Origin: Chara braunii
Taxonomy: Eukaryota > Streptophyta > Charophyceae > Charales > Characeae
Length of the DNA stretch: 32,095 nt
Assembly: GCA_003427395.1 (NCBI GenBank)
Contig: BFEA01000637.1
Coordinates: 744,409-776,503, forward strand
Direction: 5' to 3'
How positions within the stretch are numbered: the first letter of the stretch is position 1; each line of letters opens with the position of its first letter. The position numbers were made by a program, and so were the translations under genes. Below, one piece after another: positions 9,440 through 18,920 of this stretch. Under the pieces are notes generated by a model that was given only the letters and a program-made list of their open reading frames with translations, was not told the origin of the DNA and searched no databases.

Positions 9440-10720
9440 CTATCCACCGTGACCTACCCCGCCCGGTCTGTGGTCATCGTCTATCTGTTTCACTGTGCAG
9501 TCGAGGATCGTCTTCCATGCCTCCTCGACGGCGATGGTTCCCTTGGCAAATTTTACCAGGGAAGGTGCAAAGAACGCTGGGGGGTACCCCCGATGTCTAA
9601 GCTCCTACTTCACGGCCAGTACTGGTAGGATCACGACACAACCAGCGTTTGCCATGCGCCGGATTCTATGGAGGGTGTCTATGATTGCGTTATAGTTTGC
9701 ACTCTTATCGGAGTAAGTGGAGTAATCCAGAAAACTCATAAATGGCATGTCGCCTTTTAAGATATGTTCCTGGTTCTTTACTTGTGGTATCACTGGTATG
9801 ACCAAAAATCTGACTGGACAAGCCTTCACCGTCACCTTTGCGCTGATGAAGTCGATTGATTTGCTTCCTTCGTCAGTTCTTACTAGTGTGAGCCTCGTAC
9901 CATAACACTTTTCGAACGCCTCCAGTATCTTTTCTGCCTTCCGGAATGAGTCGTTTTTTCTCTTGTCCACCACAATTGCCAACTTGACGCCGTCGGTGAA
10001 CCAGGTGCCTTGAACCAACACTTTGTCCTTTCCCATTGAGCGTATGAACTCAGTTTCGTAGTTTGCACACAGTATGCAGGACAATGGCGGGCTGGAGTTT
10101 TTCCCTATTGGTCTACCAACTATCTGCCTGAGCAGCAACCTCTGCAGGTTGTGTACGTGTGGTTCAACTTGAACTCCACGTATTTCCTGATGAACTGGAA
10201 GGATATCTGCACATATCCATTCCCCAGGCTCTGGTGGTTCATCCTCACATCTTTACCTCGCCTGCTTACACTGATCTTTACTCTCCCTCTCTCTTCCCAT
10301 TCTCGCAGTAAGCAGTCCACTGCTTCCAGTATTGCTTTGTGTGGCAGAGAGGTAAGCATCTCTTTTATGTCATAGCTCCGCAAGAGTGTCATTGAGCTGT
10401 CACTTTTGCCGTTGAACTTTTTCTCCGTCTGCTTGAGTCTTTCCTTCAGGTGTGTCGTCACTCCCATGTTGAAGTGTGATGCGACTGGGAGTCTTGCCAG
10501 CAACACGTTGAGCACTCTGGCTACTCTTTTATTCCCAGTCTTGGTTGGCTCCTTGTTTGTTGGCGCAATGGGTTTCCATTTCCCAAGGTCCTTGTGCTTG
10601 GGAATCACGTACACGCACCCCACCTTGCCTTTCTGGTTGCATGCGGCTATCTTCTCGAATCCTGCTTTCTTGTACTCATTTTTGCTTCTGCCATGGCCTC
10701 CTCCTCCTTCCTATCCACGT
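9440..10720 (-). pseudogene. Reverse transcriptase domain of PLE-like element, inactivated
   Basis: The fingers/palm of an RT that would copy element RNA at a nicked target. Motifs in order: CVYVIPKHKDLGKWKPIAP (from about 10618), the entry motif; SYDIKEMLTSLPHKAI (about 10380-10330), motif A with its Asp; QIVGRPIGKNSSPPLSC (from about 10125), motif B; TWFTDGVKLAIVV (about 10003-9965), motif C. In motif C the usual xDD is DG: Asp at 9992-9994 is followed by Gly at 9989-9991, so one catalytic Asp is lost in this copy. A frameshift lies at about 10135, between motifs A and B, and another near 10680. A TAG at 9605-9607 interrupts a tail that continues with RHRGYPPAFF and ends at the stop at 9440. 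Being upstream-linked to the GIY-YIG frame supports assignment to a permuted PLE. Non-LTR or retron-like RTs are less likely. Confidence 0.8.
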
Positions 10721-11975
10721 GCTTGTTGGCTCCGTTGTGTATGAACATCTTCCTTAATGCATGCTGATACGTAGATGGGCACATCAACACTATTTCTCTG
10801 GGGTTTCTGTCAACTGCCATGATCACCAAGTGCTGGTACCTCCTTTCCTCCTTGACTTCTTCTTCCGTGACCACGAAGCTCTCATACTTCTGCATCTCAT
10901 AATAGTTTCTTACTCCGATATCTTGTTCCTGGGCTTCTGTGTGTTTCCCCAATGTTGCTTTTAGTGCCGTGCATATCCCCTTTCTAAGTTTGTCTTCACC
11001 CGTTCCTCGTGTCGGTCTTGTGACGTTCTTCCCATTGCAGATCTGCTCCTTGATTCCTGGTATCTCGGCTATTTTGGTGACGACGTGCCCATCCTCCCGA
11101 GCCAGGCTGTCTTCTGCACAAGTACACTTCCATTCCTTTCCCTCCTTGCTCTTTGCTATCGTCATATGATTGCACAAAATGCTTGCCACCGTCTTATTTT
11201 TGCTCCATTATACTCTTGCACGTTTTATCAGTGTTCCTTTTACCGCGTTGTGAATCTTTGACTCCCAGATCCACCTATGTAGCTCTACCCTGACCTCCCC
11301 ATTCTTTACGCCGTTATCCTACCTTATTGATATTGTTGTCTTATGATTAATGTTTACCCCTTCCTTCTTGGTTATTACCCTTTTTGCCTCCTTGATCTCC
11401 TTTTTCTGCCTTTTTTGGGAGAAAACCCCTGCGCTAGTGTACAGTTGTACTAATTTTCCTGTCCTCATCATCCACAGTTCCCTCCGTTTGTCCAGTGCTT
11501 CGAGGAGAAGCCTCAAATAACCTTTGTTGCGATCCCGAGCACTCCCTGTGCGCGTGATCACTTTGAGCCAGAACTCCCCCCCTTCTTCCAACACTTTTTT
11601 TGCTTGCGCCAAGGCTACCGTTACTCCGTTATGCACAACTAATGTTGTACTGTACAGTCGCTTCGTTAGTGCCCAACCATCCCCCCATATCTTCCCTCTG
11701 CTACTTACTATACATGCAACTCTCCCACCTCTATCCAAACTTTCGATAATGTTCCTAAGGCTCGTATTCTCTTCCCTTTGCTCCCGCAGTCTAAACGTGA
11801 TGAGGGTTCTTCTCTCCTCGTTCCCCTCCGTCCCGTACTTCTTCCTTCTTTCCTTCTTACCTGGTCTATTCCTCTTCTTCCCCTTTTTATACTTCGATGC
11901 AGTTCTGTGCTCGGGACAGACGCTTGATCGGCGTAATCTCCAAAGCCTTGAGTCCAGTGGTTTGCGTAGTCGCAA
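10648..11975 (-). pseudogene. Linker and N-terminal RT extension of PLE-like element
   Basis: One minus-strand frame runs from 11975 to 10647 with three stops (TAG 11319 and two more before 11189), joining the nuclease to the RT motifs. The first part is very basic (a Lys/Arg-rich stretch near 11890-11820), as expected for a nucleic-acid-binding linker. A later stretch has WKCTCAEDSLAREDGHV (about 11130-11080) and GKNVTRP (about 11030), a Cys- and His-containing block. The end (EEEAMAEAK) passes by frameshift near 10680 into the RT entry motif. I assign it by continuity rather than by a recognised domain. It overlaps the end of the GIY-YIG frame, which marks another frameshift. Confidence 0.6.
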
Positions 11976-12168
11976 CAGGAATTATTATATAATTCTCCCA
12001 CCCATAGTGGCACAACCAATTATGTAAAATTGGCGATCTACCTTTGTCTCCAGCAATGGGGCATCTCACATGTTCCCACCATCTCTCCTCCACTCCCCTA
12101 ACCGTTTGCCCAACATAGATTTTTTTACACCAGGGCGACACCAGACAATATACTACTGCTTGTTTCAT
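11887..12168 (-). CDS. GIY-YIG endonuclease domain of PLE-like element
   Basis: An uninterrupted 93-residue frame encodes a recognisable GIY-YIG nuclease, the enzyme that would nick target DNA for retroelement insertion. Residues expected in the family are all present: Tyr7 (QAVVYCLV), Tyr18-Gly20 (KKIYVGQT), Arg29 and His33 (EERWWEHV), the metal-binding Glu77 (KALEITPI) and Asn89. The length equals a bare domain. The frame shifts immediately downstream into the basic linker, so it is the intact 5' part of a broken polyprotein and probably not a stand-alone gene. ATG at 12168 is the only start near the fold; the upstream ATG at about 12183 soon meets a stop. It is notable that the nuclease fold is intact while the RT is dead. 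Confidence 0.8.
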   Translation of the reverse strand: MKQAVVYCLVSPWCKKIYVGQTVRGVEERWWEHVRCPIAGDKGRSPILHNWLCHYGWENYIIIPVATTQTTGLKALEITPIKRLSRAQNCIEV

Positions 12169-12306
12169 ATTTGAAAATTCATGGTTTCTAGGTGAGACTT
12201 TTAGGACTTTGTTTTTAGGACTTTCCCGTGAGCCCCCAGATTCCGCTTCTCAACTTGAGCATCCTTGCCATGTCGTTCCATACTTCCCATCTGAGGGCTG
12301 CCACCA

Positions 12307-12948
12307 TCAGTCCGTTTTTTCGCCTTCATTGAAGGTATTCCGCTCGTCTTCTTCTGTCGTGCCCTCAACTCCGCCTTCCTCTTCCAGCTAGCCTTCGTAC
12401 GCCAACTTTGTCATCGCCTGGACGAGTTCCCTTACGCCTTGCTCTTTGTTAACGTAGTCCAATCCCTCCTGCTGGCAGCGCCTCTTGATCTTCTGCGCAG
12501 TCATCCCCACAAGCTTCTTCTGAATACTGAGCATGTATTCAATCACCCCGATCTTGGTACACGTTGCTGACACCTTTCTTTCTGGGCTCTTCTGTTTTGT
12601 CACAATGCTTCGTCTGCTTGATTTCGGCGTGTCCTCTCCTCCCTTCTCTGTATGTTCCAACGAATATAGTCTTCTCCCCGCATGTTGTCCTCTATTTGCT
12701 CGTGTGAACTGCCAGTCGAGCAGTCGTGTGAACTGCTCGTGGGAAAAAGAAGGCGGTAAAAAAATGCCCTTCGAGTACTTGATTTTTTTTAATCTTTTGA
12801 GGAGTTGCCAATCAAAATGAGTCTTTCTATTTTCTTTTCCCGCCTCCCATTCTTGGGAACTGAAAGGAACAAGCACAAAAACAAAAAAAGAACACCACTT
12901 CATAATATAAATCCATGGTAATTTCGCTGCCATCGGATTCTCCTGCAT
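12307..12948 (-). pseudogene. Eroded ORF with SAP-like helical tail, upstream of GIY-YIG
   Basis: The frame from ATG 12948 runs 186 codons to a TAG at 12388. It then stays open in the same frame as a Glu-rich stretch (EEEGGVEGTTEEDER) to 12307. Near residues 132-180 it has the pattern of a short helix-extension-helix module (IGVIEYMLSIQKKL, then KRRCQQEGLDYVNKEQ) like SAP-type DNA-binding or organiser motifs. The N-terminal 45 residues are hydrophobic and may be non-genic. It sits 140 bp upstream of the nuclease on the same strand, so it could be the 5' part of the same retroelement or an older neighbouring gene. I do not recognise the full protein. Confidence 0.4.
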
Positions 12949-13185
12949 AAGTGGTCGGACGACGTCCCGCAGATGTCCCGCAGGTGTTTGTGGGACACAA
13001 TTTACCTTACTCCTTTGCTAGTGGAACCGTGCTCCAGGGGTGGGAAGAAAAAAAGAGTCCGCGGGGGCAGTAGCCACCTTGATTTTTTTTATTTTTTTTT
13101 CCCTAAAAAAGTGGGCAACCTTTTGGTATGCCCCGAACACTTCGCCCTGTTCATACCAAGGTTGCACTTTCATTATACAGACTAA

Positions 13186-13287
13186 AACGGGGCCAGCGTC
13201 CCTCGCATCAAAATAGAATTTCTGGCCAAAAAGACCGACTTCAATCAAAAGCCTACAAACTTCCAACCAAATGCTACCCGGAAGCCA
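13186..13287. repeat. Dispersed 100-bp repeat, copy 1
   Basis: It matches 15115-15215 in the same orientation, including the exact block acttcaatcaaaagcctaca and the following acttccaaccaaatgc. Identity over the 100 bp is high by eye. The two copies lie on either side of the plus-strand pseudogene at 13572-14396. The minus-strand translation of both contains IWLEVCRLLIEV, so the repeat may derive from coding sequence. Confidence 0.75.
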
Positions 13288-13340
13288 GCGCCGTAGCGCT
13301 CTGCTTCCATGATGCATGCGCGATTAGAGTTTCGTTATGT

Positions 13341-13455
13341 AGAATGCGAAGTTCACACACCATATCCCAGGGCACTTAGCATGGGAGAGGGTTTGGTTCT
13401 GTACAATGAGGAGTTCACACGCCATATCCCAGGGCGCTTAGCATGGGAGAGACGT
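13341..13455. repeat. 62-bp tandem duplication
   Basis: Two units, about 13341-13390 and 13403-13452, share gttcacac(a/g)ccatatccc followed by agggc(a/g)cttagcatggg. No gene is evident in 12949-13571. Confidence 0.7.
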
Positions 13456-13571
13456 GTAAGACGGGAGAGATGTGTCACATAGTTGTCGAGTTTCAACGTG
13501 AACTCGAGCACTTCGTGATAAGGACTTGTCCCTAGGTTGGGAGAGGAGAGGCGGGGCTGTATCAGATAAAG

Positions 13572-14396
13572 GAGAACTGTTATGTGCAAGACTACGTGGA
13601 ACTATTCAACACTTACAAATTCACTGAACCAAAGGACATTGCTTTGGCAGTGGGCTTCCTATGGAACCTGTTGGTACATCTACCGTATGTTAGAGGCCAG
13701 ATTCACTAATTTGTGAATAGGAGGAAGGTGGCTAGGTTCTGTCTTTTCCTTTTCTTGCCGTTCGCACTACAAGACTCCCTTCCTGGAGAAGTGGGAGGAT
13801 ACCTGCTCGCCGCAGAGGTGGATATCAAGATTGGGACAAGATACAAAGGCAGGGCCCACACAAGACGACAAGGAAGCCTTTGGCTCTAGTAGATACTGTG
13901 TCATCAACAGACGATCCCCTGCAGGTGAATGCTTACTTCCAATGGATGAAGGCCGAGTTCAGGCTGAGAAGAGCTTGGAGTTTTCTAGAGCGCTTATGGA
14001 TACTAACGAAACCTAAACCCCGACGAACACGGCTAAGGTGGCAATTTTCCTATGGAGTTAAACGTGGGGTGCTGGAACTCAGGATGTGAACTAAGATGGG
14101 CCTGTGTGCTAGGCCAGTGCTATGAGGACAATGAGCATGAAAGCGGTGAGGGGGAGGTATTGAGAGAGAAGGCCCCGTTTGAAGCTAGGGGCATAGAAAA
14201 AGGTGAAACAAAGAAAAGTCAGGTGGAGAACCGCGAAAAGGGTGAACATCGTGGAAAAGCTCATCAGGAAGCTCAACAAAAGAGTCTTCAAGATCGATAC
14301 ATCTTGGGGGAGGAAAGCGGTATTGCTGAACATGACAAATATGACGAGGGAGTATGGACTTGTCAGAAGAATGATGTCGATCTGAAGATTACATAG
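13572..14396 (+). pseudogene. Frameshifted plus-strand gene remnant, family unknown
   Basis: From 13572 one frame gives protein-like sequence (KFTEPKDIALAVGFLWNLLV, then RFCLFLFLPFALQDSLPGEV, then EVDIKIGTRYKGRAHTRRQG) with a TAA at about 13710. Near 13875 it hits double stops, and the +2 frame takes over (DDPLQVNAYFQWMKAEFRLR, then RRAWSFLERLWILTKP) to 14089. The first frame then resumes with a Glu/Lys-rich, probably coiled or disordered tail (14052-14396). Amino-acid composition and alternating helices suggest a real former protein. I cannot name it. It lies between the two copies of the 100-bp repeat. Confidence 0.45.
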
Positions 14397-14590
14397 GATG
14401 ACTTTCACAGTTTAGAGGGCGAATCAGTCAGTCGTAAGAGCTGTTATAAGAGTTTCGATGATGTTAATCACGATGATGATGATAATGGCAATAGGAGTAG
14501 TGTGGCCCGAAACAGGATCGGGTGGCACGAAACCATATTGGATCGCTCAAAATTGGCAGGGGAGGAGATGCGACTGGAAAATCCCTTGGT

Positions 14591-14594
<4 letters not shown>

Positions 14595-14649
<55 letters not shown>
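14595..14649. repeat. (AG)n microsatellite
   Basis: About 27 perfect AG units. The Arg-Glu and Leu-Ser ORFs across it are artefacts of the repeat. Nothing else is recognised in 14397-15114. Confidence 0.95.
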
Positions 14650-14651
<2 letters not shown>

Positions 14652-15114
14652 GCCTCAACGTTAGAGAAGAGGAGGGTTTCACCCCCCATGCGTATAAGAG
14701 GAGTTTTCTGACGGCTCCCTACTCTGCACCTACGAGTGGCAGAAAGATTGGGCTCTAGGACAATCAAATCTTCCCGAAGAAGCCAAGTGGAAACTACAAT
14801 GATCCTACTTGATTTCATCTGCCAGTTTGTTCCCTGGATTTACACACACGCTAGCGTAGAACTAAGTATCTGGCGCTTGAATAGGCGAAGACGTCTATGT
14901 GGTCTGGCGCCTGAATAGGTGAAGAGATCTGTGTGCTCTATATAAACTGGCCACATGAAAAATTTTAAATTTTTGTCTTTGTTGAATATCTGTTGTTACG
15001 AGGGACGGTGGACCCCGTTTGCAGCAGGTGCAACTCCCCTCGAATAGATTGAAGCCGTCAATGGAAGAAAAAAAAAATGCTAGTTGGAACAGAAAAGGAA
15101 ACCAAGACTGGAAA

Positions 15115-15215
15115 ATGGGTCCAACGTCCCTTCCATCAAAACAAAATTTTCGGCCAAGAAGACAGACTTCAATCAAAAGCCTACAAACTTCCAACCAAAT
15201 GCAACCCGGAACCGA
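15115..15215. repeat. Dispersed 100-bp repeat, copy 2
   Basis: This is the partner of 13186-13287, about 1.93 kb away in the same orientation. Here it is followed by a ccgacaaggaaaccaag stretch and the degenerate tandem repeats from 15290. Confidence 0.75.
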
Positions 15216-15289
15216 CAAGGAAACCAAGAAGGCAATCATTCGGGGCTTGTCCCCCCTTGCTAAACCACCCTGCCACCCGCGAGGCAGCA

Positions 15290-15830
15290 GTCCGCACCCA
15301 CAGACCCCCAACTGCAGGCACAAAACCTGCATAACCCACCCTCCTCCTCGCAATTCAAGGCGGATCGCACCTCTACTCCCGCGCAACATTACCAAAACAC
15401 CCCAACTCCCAACATGATGGCACTTTTGCAAACCAGCGGATGCACCCTACCACCCACGCGGCATGGGCCGAAGACCCCGCAAAACCCTCCCTCCTCCACG
15501 CAATTTAGGGTGCTCCACTACGCTAATCTGCGTCAGCTCCCTAACGGAGCTTCACCGTCCTCCATAATGAAGTCCCGACAGAGTTGCGCTGACCAATTAG
15601 TCTCTAAAAAACGGATGAAAGCAAAACCCACAACAAATTGCAAAAGTACGAATGCCACAACCACATGTACAAACAAATCAACAAAAACACCCCACCTCCC
15701 ACATAGAAGGGTTCAAGACACCGCAAACCCTCCACCTCCTCGCAATATGGGGTGAATTGTTCCAGAAATCCGCGTTCACTCCCTAAGAAACACCACCGCC
15801 CACCATGATGGGGTCTCTACAGAGAGAATC
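15290..15830. repeat. Degenerate C/A-rich tandem repeats
   Basis: Two motif types alternate. ccctcc(a)cctcc-cgcaat-(t)ggggtg occurs near 15335, 15483 and 15725. (a)cacccca-ctccca-catgatgg occurs near 15395, 15555, 15682 and 15788. Spacing is irregular (about 110-240 bp). There is no convincing ORF. 15831-16252 is A-rich and holds nothing recognisable. Confidence 0.45.
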
Positions 15831-16252
15831 TCACTCATTCATCTCCCTGCTAAAACTACATGCAACAAAAAATTAGAAAACATGAACATATGTCAAACCA
15901 ACTCACCTAAAGCGGCAGACATGCTAAATTGTAGCATCAAAACTAACAACGGCGATCACTTAAAACGTTAAAACCAAATTCCTCCCGTAATCCAGGTAAA
16001 ACTCATAGATAGGATAATGAAAACCTTACCATTCAACAAAAAAAAACAACAAGACAAACTACTAGGTATGACGCAGGATTAAAAAACTCCAACTAAGTAA
16101 CAACAAATCACACACGATGAAAAGAGTCCTACTAACCAACAGAGCATCAAATGAAGAACATAAGATTTCTCGCCTAATACAACTATAATCCCAAGAAAAC
16201 TACATGCAAAAACGAACAAAACGTAGTACGATGTTTTCTCTCTCTCTCTCTC

Positions 16253-16290
16253 CTGTCTCTTATACACATCTAGATGTGTATAAGAGACAG
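16253..16290. other. Nextera mate-pair junction adapter (assembly artefact)
   Basis: The 38 bases are exactly ctgtctcttatacacatct followed by its reverse complement, the Tn5 mosaic end duplicated at the circularisation junction of Illumina Nextera mate-pair libraries. It is not biological sequence. Its translation gives the well-known contaminant peptide SYTHLDVYKRQ. The DNA on the two sides was joined in library preparation and may come from loci kilobases apart. Confidence 0.97.
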
Positions 16291-16438
16291 GTTATATATG
16301 GTACACCGACACTAAAGTTATCATTTTCAGGGTTTTACACTTCAGTGTTTTACTTGGTTTATTTTATACTCATACATTATTATATCCTGATGCGCTTTCG
16401 GTGTTNNNNNNNNNNNNNNNNNNNNNNNNNNNNNNNNN
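16291..16438. other. Orphan 115-bp segment plus 33-N scaffold gap
   Basis: Sequence 16291-16405 lies between the adapter and a run of 33 Ns (16406-16438), so it is probably the far end of a chimeric mate-pair read. It should not be used to join 16252 to 16439. Confidence 0.85.
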
Positions 16439-16497
<59 letters not shown>

Positions 16498-16723
16498 CGG
16501 TCATCTTTACGGCCAGGTTCGTAGGTTTTGACCGTAATCCCACCAAGACTAAAAGCAAGAACGAACAGAAACTACCAATACGCGAGGCAAAAATCTACTC
16601 AGAACAAAAACAGCGGTCAGAGTCTCTCCGATCAACTTCTCTCTCTCTCTCTCTCTCTCTCGTATGCTAGGCAGAAATCCACTCAGAAATAACAACAATC
16701 TTCATAGTTCTTCCGGTGAACTA

Positions 16724-16773
<50 letters not shown>

Positions 16774-17200
16774 CGGTCATTTTTATGGCCAGGTTTGTAG
16801 ACTTTGAGCGTAATCCCAGCAAGACTAAGAGCAGAAACAAACATAAGCTACCGATACGCGAGGCAGAAATCCACTTGGAAACAGAAAAAGCGGTCGGAGT
16901 TTCCTCAATAATTTTTTTTTTTTTTTTTTTTTTTCTCTCGCTCGCTCACGCGAGGCGAAAATCCACTCAGAAACAACAACAGGGTTCGAATTTCCTCTTG
17001 TAAACCACTTTTTTTTTCTCTCTCTCTCCCATACACACACTCACACACACACATGTGGTCATCCTTACGGCCTGTTTCGTAGACTTTGTTTGACCGTAAT
17101 CCTAGCAAGACTAGGAGCAAAAACGAACAAAAACTACTAATACGCGAGGCAAAGTTCTACTGAGAAACAGAAACAACGGTCGGAGTTCCTCCGATAAACT

Positions 17201-17257
<57 letters not shown>

Positions 17258-17300
17258 CTCTCTCATGCGAGGCGGAAATCCACTCAGAGACAACAACAAC
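16439..17300. repeat. Three-unit satellite (about 280 bp) with embedded microsatellites
   Basis: Each unit opens with a (CA)n tract (16439-16495, 16739-16771, 17034-17053), then tg(c/t)ggtcat-ttacggcc, a gttt(c/t)gtag block, accgtaatcc-agcaagact, and two copies of a (c)gcgaggc-aaatccactcagaaac sub-repeat separated by (CT)n or poly(T). Unit starts near 16495, 16771 and 17053 give periods of 276 and 282 bp. The last (CT)n runs 17205-17254. The array begins directly at the N gap, so its true copy number is unknown. Confidence 0.85.
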
Positions 17301-17821
17301 TGTGGTTAATGGTCGTCATCGCGGTCATCTTCATAAACTCTGACCGCGGTATATGGTCGTTATCGAGCTCAGCCTCACAAACTCTGACCGCACTCCGAAA
17401 TAGAACGTCCAATGGTCGAACCTTAATCAATATCTTGCGTCGTTCTGCCGAAATCCAATATCGCGATGCTTGCACAACCTCATCCTGCCTCATCAACTCC
17501 CAACACTTAAAACCAATGAATCGAGCCGCAAAAGCAGGCGGAATCGAGTCGAAAGCAAAAGAAAATGTCGAATAGATCAATCCGCAATTACTCCATACCA
17601 AAAACATGCGACATAAGCAGTTGTACCACAATAAAAGTTGTCCAACTTTGAACCATCAAAAGTTTTCAACCGCAAAAGTAAGCCATAGAGGAGGGCATTC
17701 GCAAATCACTCAAAGAGAAAAAACATGAAAGACTCTCGCCTAAAACGGTGAGAGACAAAGAAAAAGGAAGCTTCATATCTAAGAGCAGGGGGAATTAACC
17801 CCTGATCGGTCTCCATGTTTG
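17301..17821. other. No gene seen
   Basis: The sequence has moderate complexity. The phrase aactctgaccgc occurs twice (about 17336 and 17391), perhaps a decayed satellite edge. ORFs on both strands here have no recognisable features. Confidence 0.4.
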
Positions 17822-18344
17822 GTGTAAATAAGCGTCCAGATCGGGCCCTCAGGCAATCACTAAATAGCAATTGCATCCGCCTCGATCAGAAGGGAATACC
17901 AACCGCCAAAGCAGGCGACCAAGACTGGCCATGGCCAAGGGCAGCACAATGCCCCTGCAAAGCTCTCGCCCAACCCGCGCCCGTGCACACTAAGCCCAAC
18001 GCTACTTCAACCACTGTAGCGGGCGGTTCTAGTATGTCGCGCCAACACTGCCAACGCTGCTAGCGTCACCCACTGTTTATTATTATTATTTTTTCATATC
18101 TAGTCTAAATAGACGTCCAGATCCCGCCCTGAGGTCGTCACACATAGTAACCTCAGCCGCCTCAACTAAAAGGAAATACCAATGACCAAAGTCGTCGACA
18201 GGGATTGGCCATGGCCAGGGGCAGCGCAATGCCCTGTCGAAGTTCTCATGCACCCGGCGCCCATGCACCCTAAGCCCCGCGCTGCGTCAGACACTCCAGC
18301 GACCGGGTCAGGAATGTCGCATCAACGCTGCTAGCCCCGCCCAC
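17822..18344. repeat. Two diverged direct copies, about 250 bp each
   Basis: Unit 1 (17822-18073) and unit 2 (18103-18344) share in order taaata-cgtccagatc, a ccgcct-ca stretch, ggaataccaa, ggccatggcc-gggcagc-caatgccc, gcgccc-tgcac, taagccc, and a gctgctagc-cccac end. The offset is 281 bp, with a T-rich spacer between the units. No protein is recognised. Confidence 0.75.
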
Positions 18345-18841
18345 AATTCTCTGCTGCCCGAACGCCATTCAACAAGCCACCTTGTGCTCATGCCGGAAAT
18401 CGGGTTCGGCAGCCCATTAAGGTCCCATGTGCAAATAACGCACAACTGGAGAAATAAGTACCAAACTCATTGAAAGGAGAGCCCACATGTACCTAACGGC
18501 ATACCGACAGCAACACTGTCTTCCGCAACAAGGAGTGTTCTCCTGCATAGCTACAAGGTCGTGACAACGATTCTGTAACCATACGAGTTTGTCGACATAT
18601 CTTCATGTTTCAATCCTACTTTTAAATCTTTATCCTGACAATCATCTCCGGTACTGTAACCTTTCAGGCTTTCACTGCAAACTACATTTACCTTAGAGTC
18701 AATGATTTCCCTCATTCCTTTCTTTTTTTCCTTTTTTTTTTACGTATTTGATTGAAAATACAATATTTTTTATTCTGGACAATAACTTCTGTTACTTTGT
18801 TTTCGCTGTTTGATGGTTCAACAATTTCTTTTTTTTCTTTC

Positions 18842-18845
<4 letters not shown>
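18345..18845. other. No gene seen
   Basis: There are no convincing reading frames. The right part becomes T-rich before the (TA)n tract. Confidence 0.5.

Positions 18846-18916
<71 letters not shown>
18846..18916. repeat. (TA)n microsatellite abutting Helitron 3' end
   Basis: There are about 35 perfect AT/TA units. The tract ends exactly where the Helitron terminus begins, as expected if the Helitron inserted at an A-T step inside TA-rich DNA. Confidence 0.95.

Positions 18917-18920
<4 letters not shown>

Larger units (their letters stand above)
9440..12168 (-). mobile_element. Permuted Penelope-like retroelement (GIY-YIG then RT), coding region
   Basis: On the minus strand an N-terminal GIY-YIG nuclease frame (12168-11887) is followed by about 1.2 kb of linker and then reverse-transcriptase motifs (10720-9440). 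The order endonuclease then RT is the reverse of classical Penelope and is that of the Chlamys/Naiad clade known from green algae and other eukaryotes. About 910 codons are spanned in one direction, interrupted by at least three frameshifts (near 11900-11975, 10680 and 10135) and at least four internal stops (11319, two between 11319 and 11190, and 9605). The terminal repeats that PLEs carry were not identified, so the true element ends are unknown. It is a dead copy. Confidence 0.75.

Noticed and set aside
8190-13350. Hammerhead ribozyme expected in Penelope-like terminal repeats
   Set aside because: I scanned for CTGANGA followed by GAAA on the element strand. The nearest hits (ctgatgg near 12304, cgaaac near 13331) lack the full core and pairing.
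14464-14818. Arg-Glu and Leu-Ser repeat ORFs
   Set aside because: Pure translation of the (AG)n microsatellite.
16204-16524. 106-codon ORF across the adapter and N gap
   Set aside because: It is created by the Nextera junction, the Ns and the (CA)n tract; not a gene.
16439-17300. CRISPR-like array
   Set aside because: The repeats are long satellite units with microsatellites in eukaryotic DNA; there are no short exact repeats with unique spacers.
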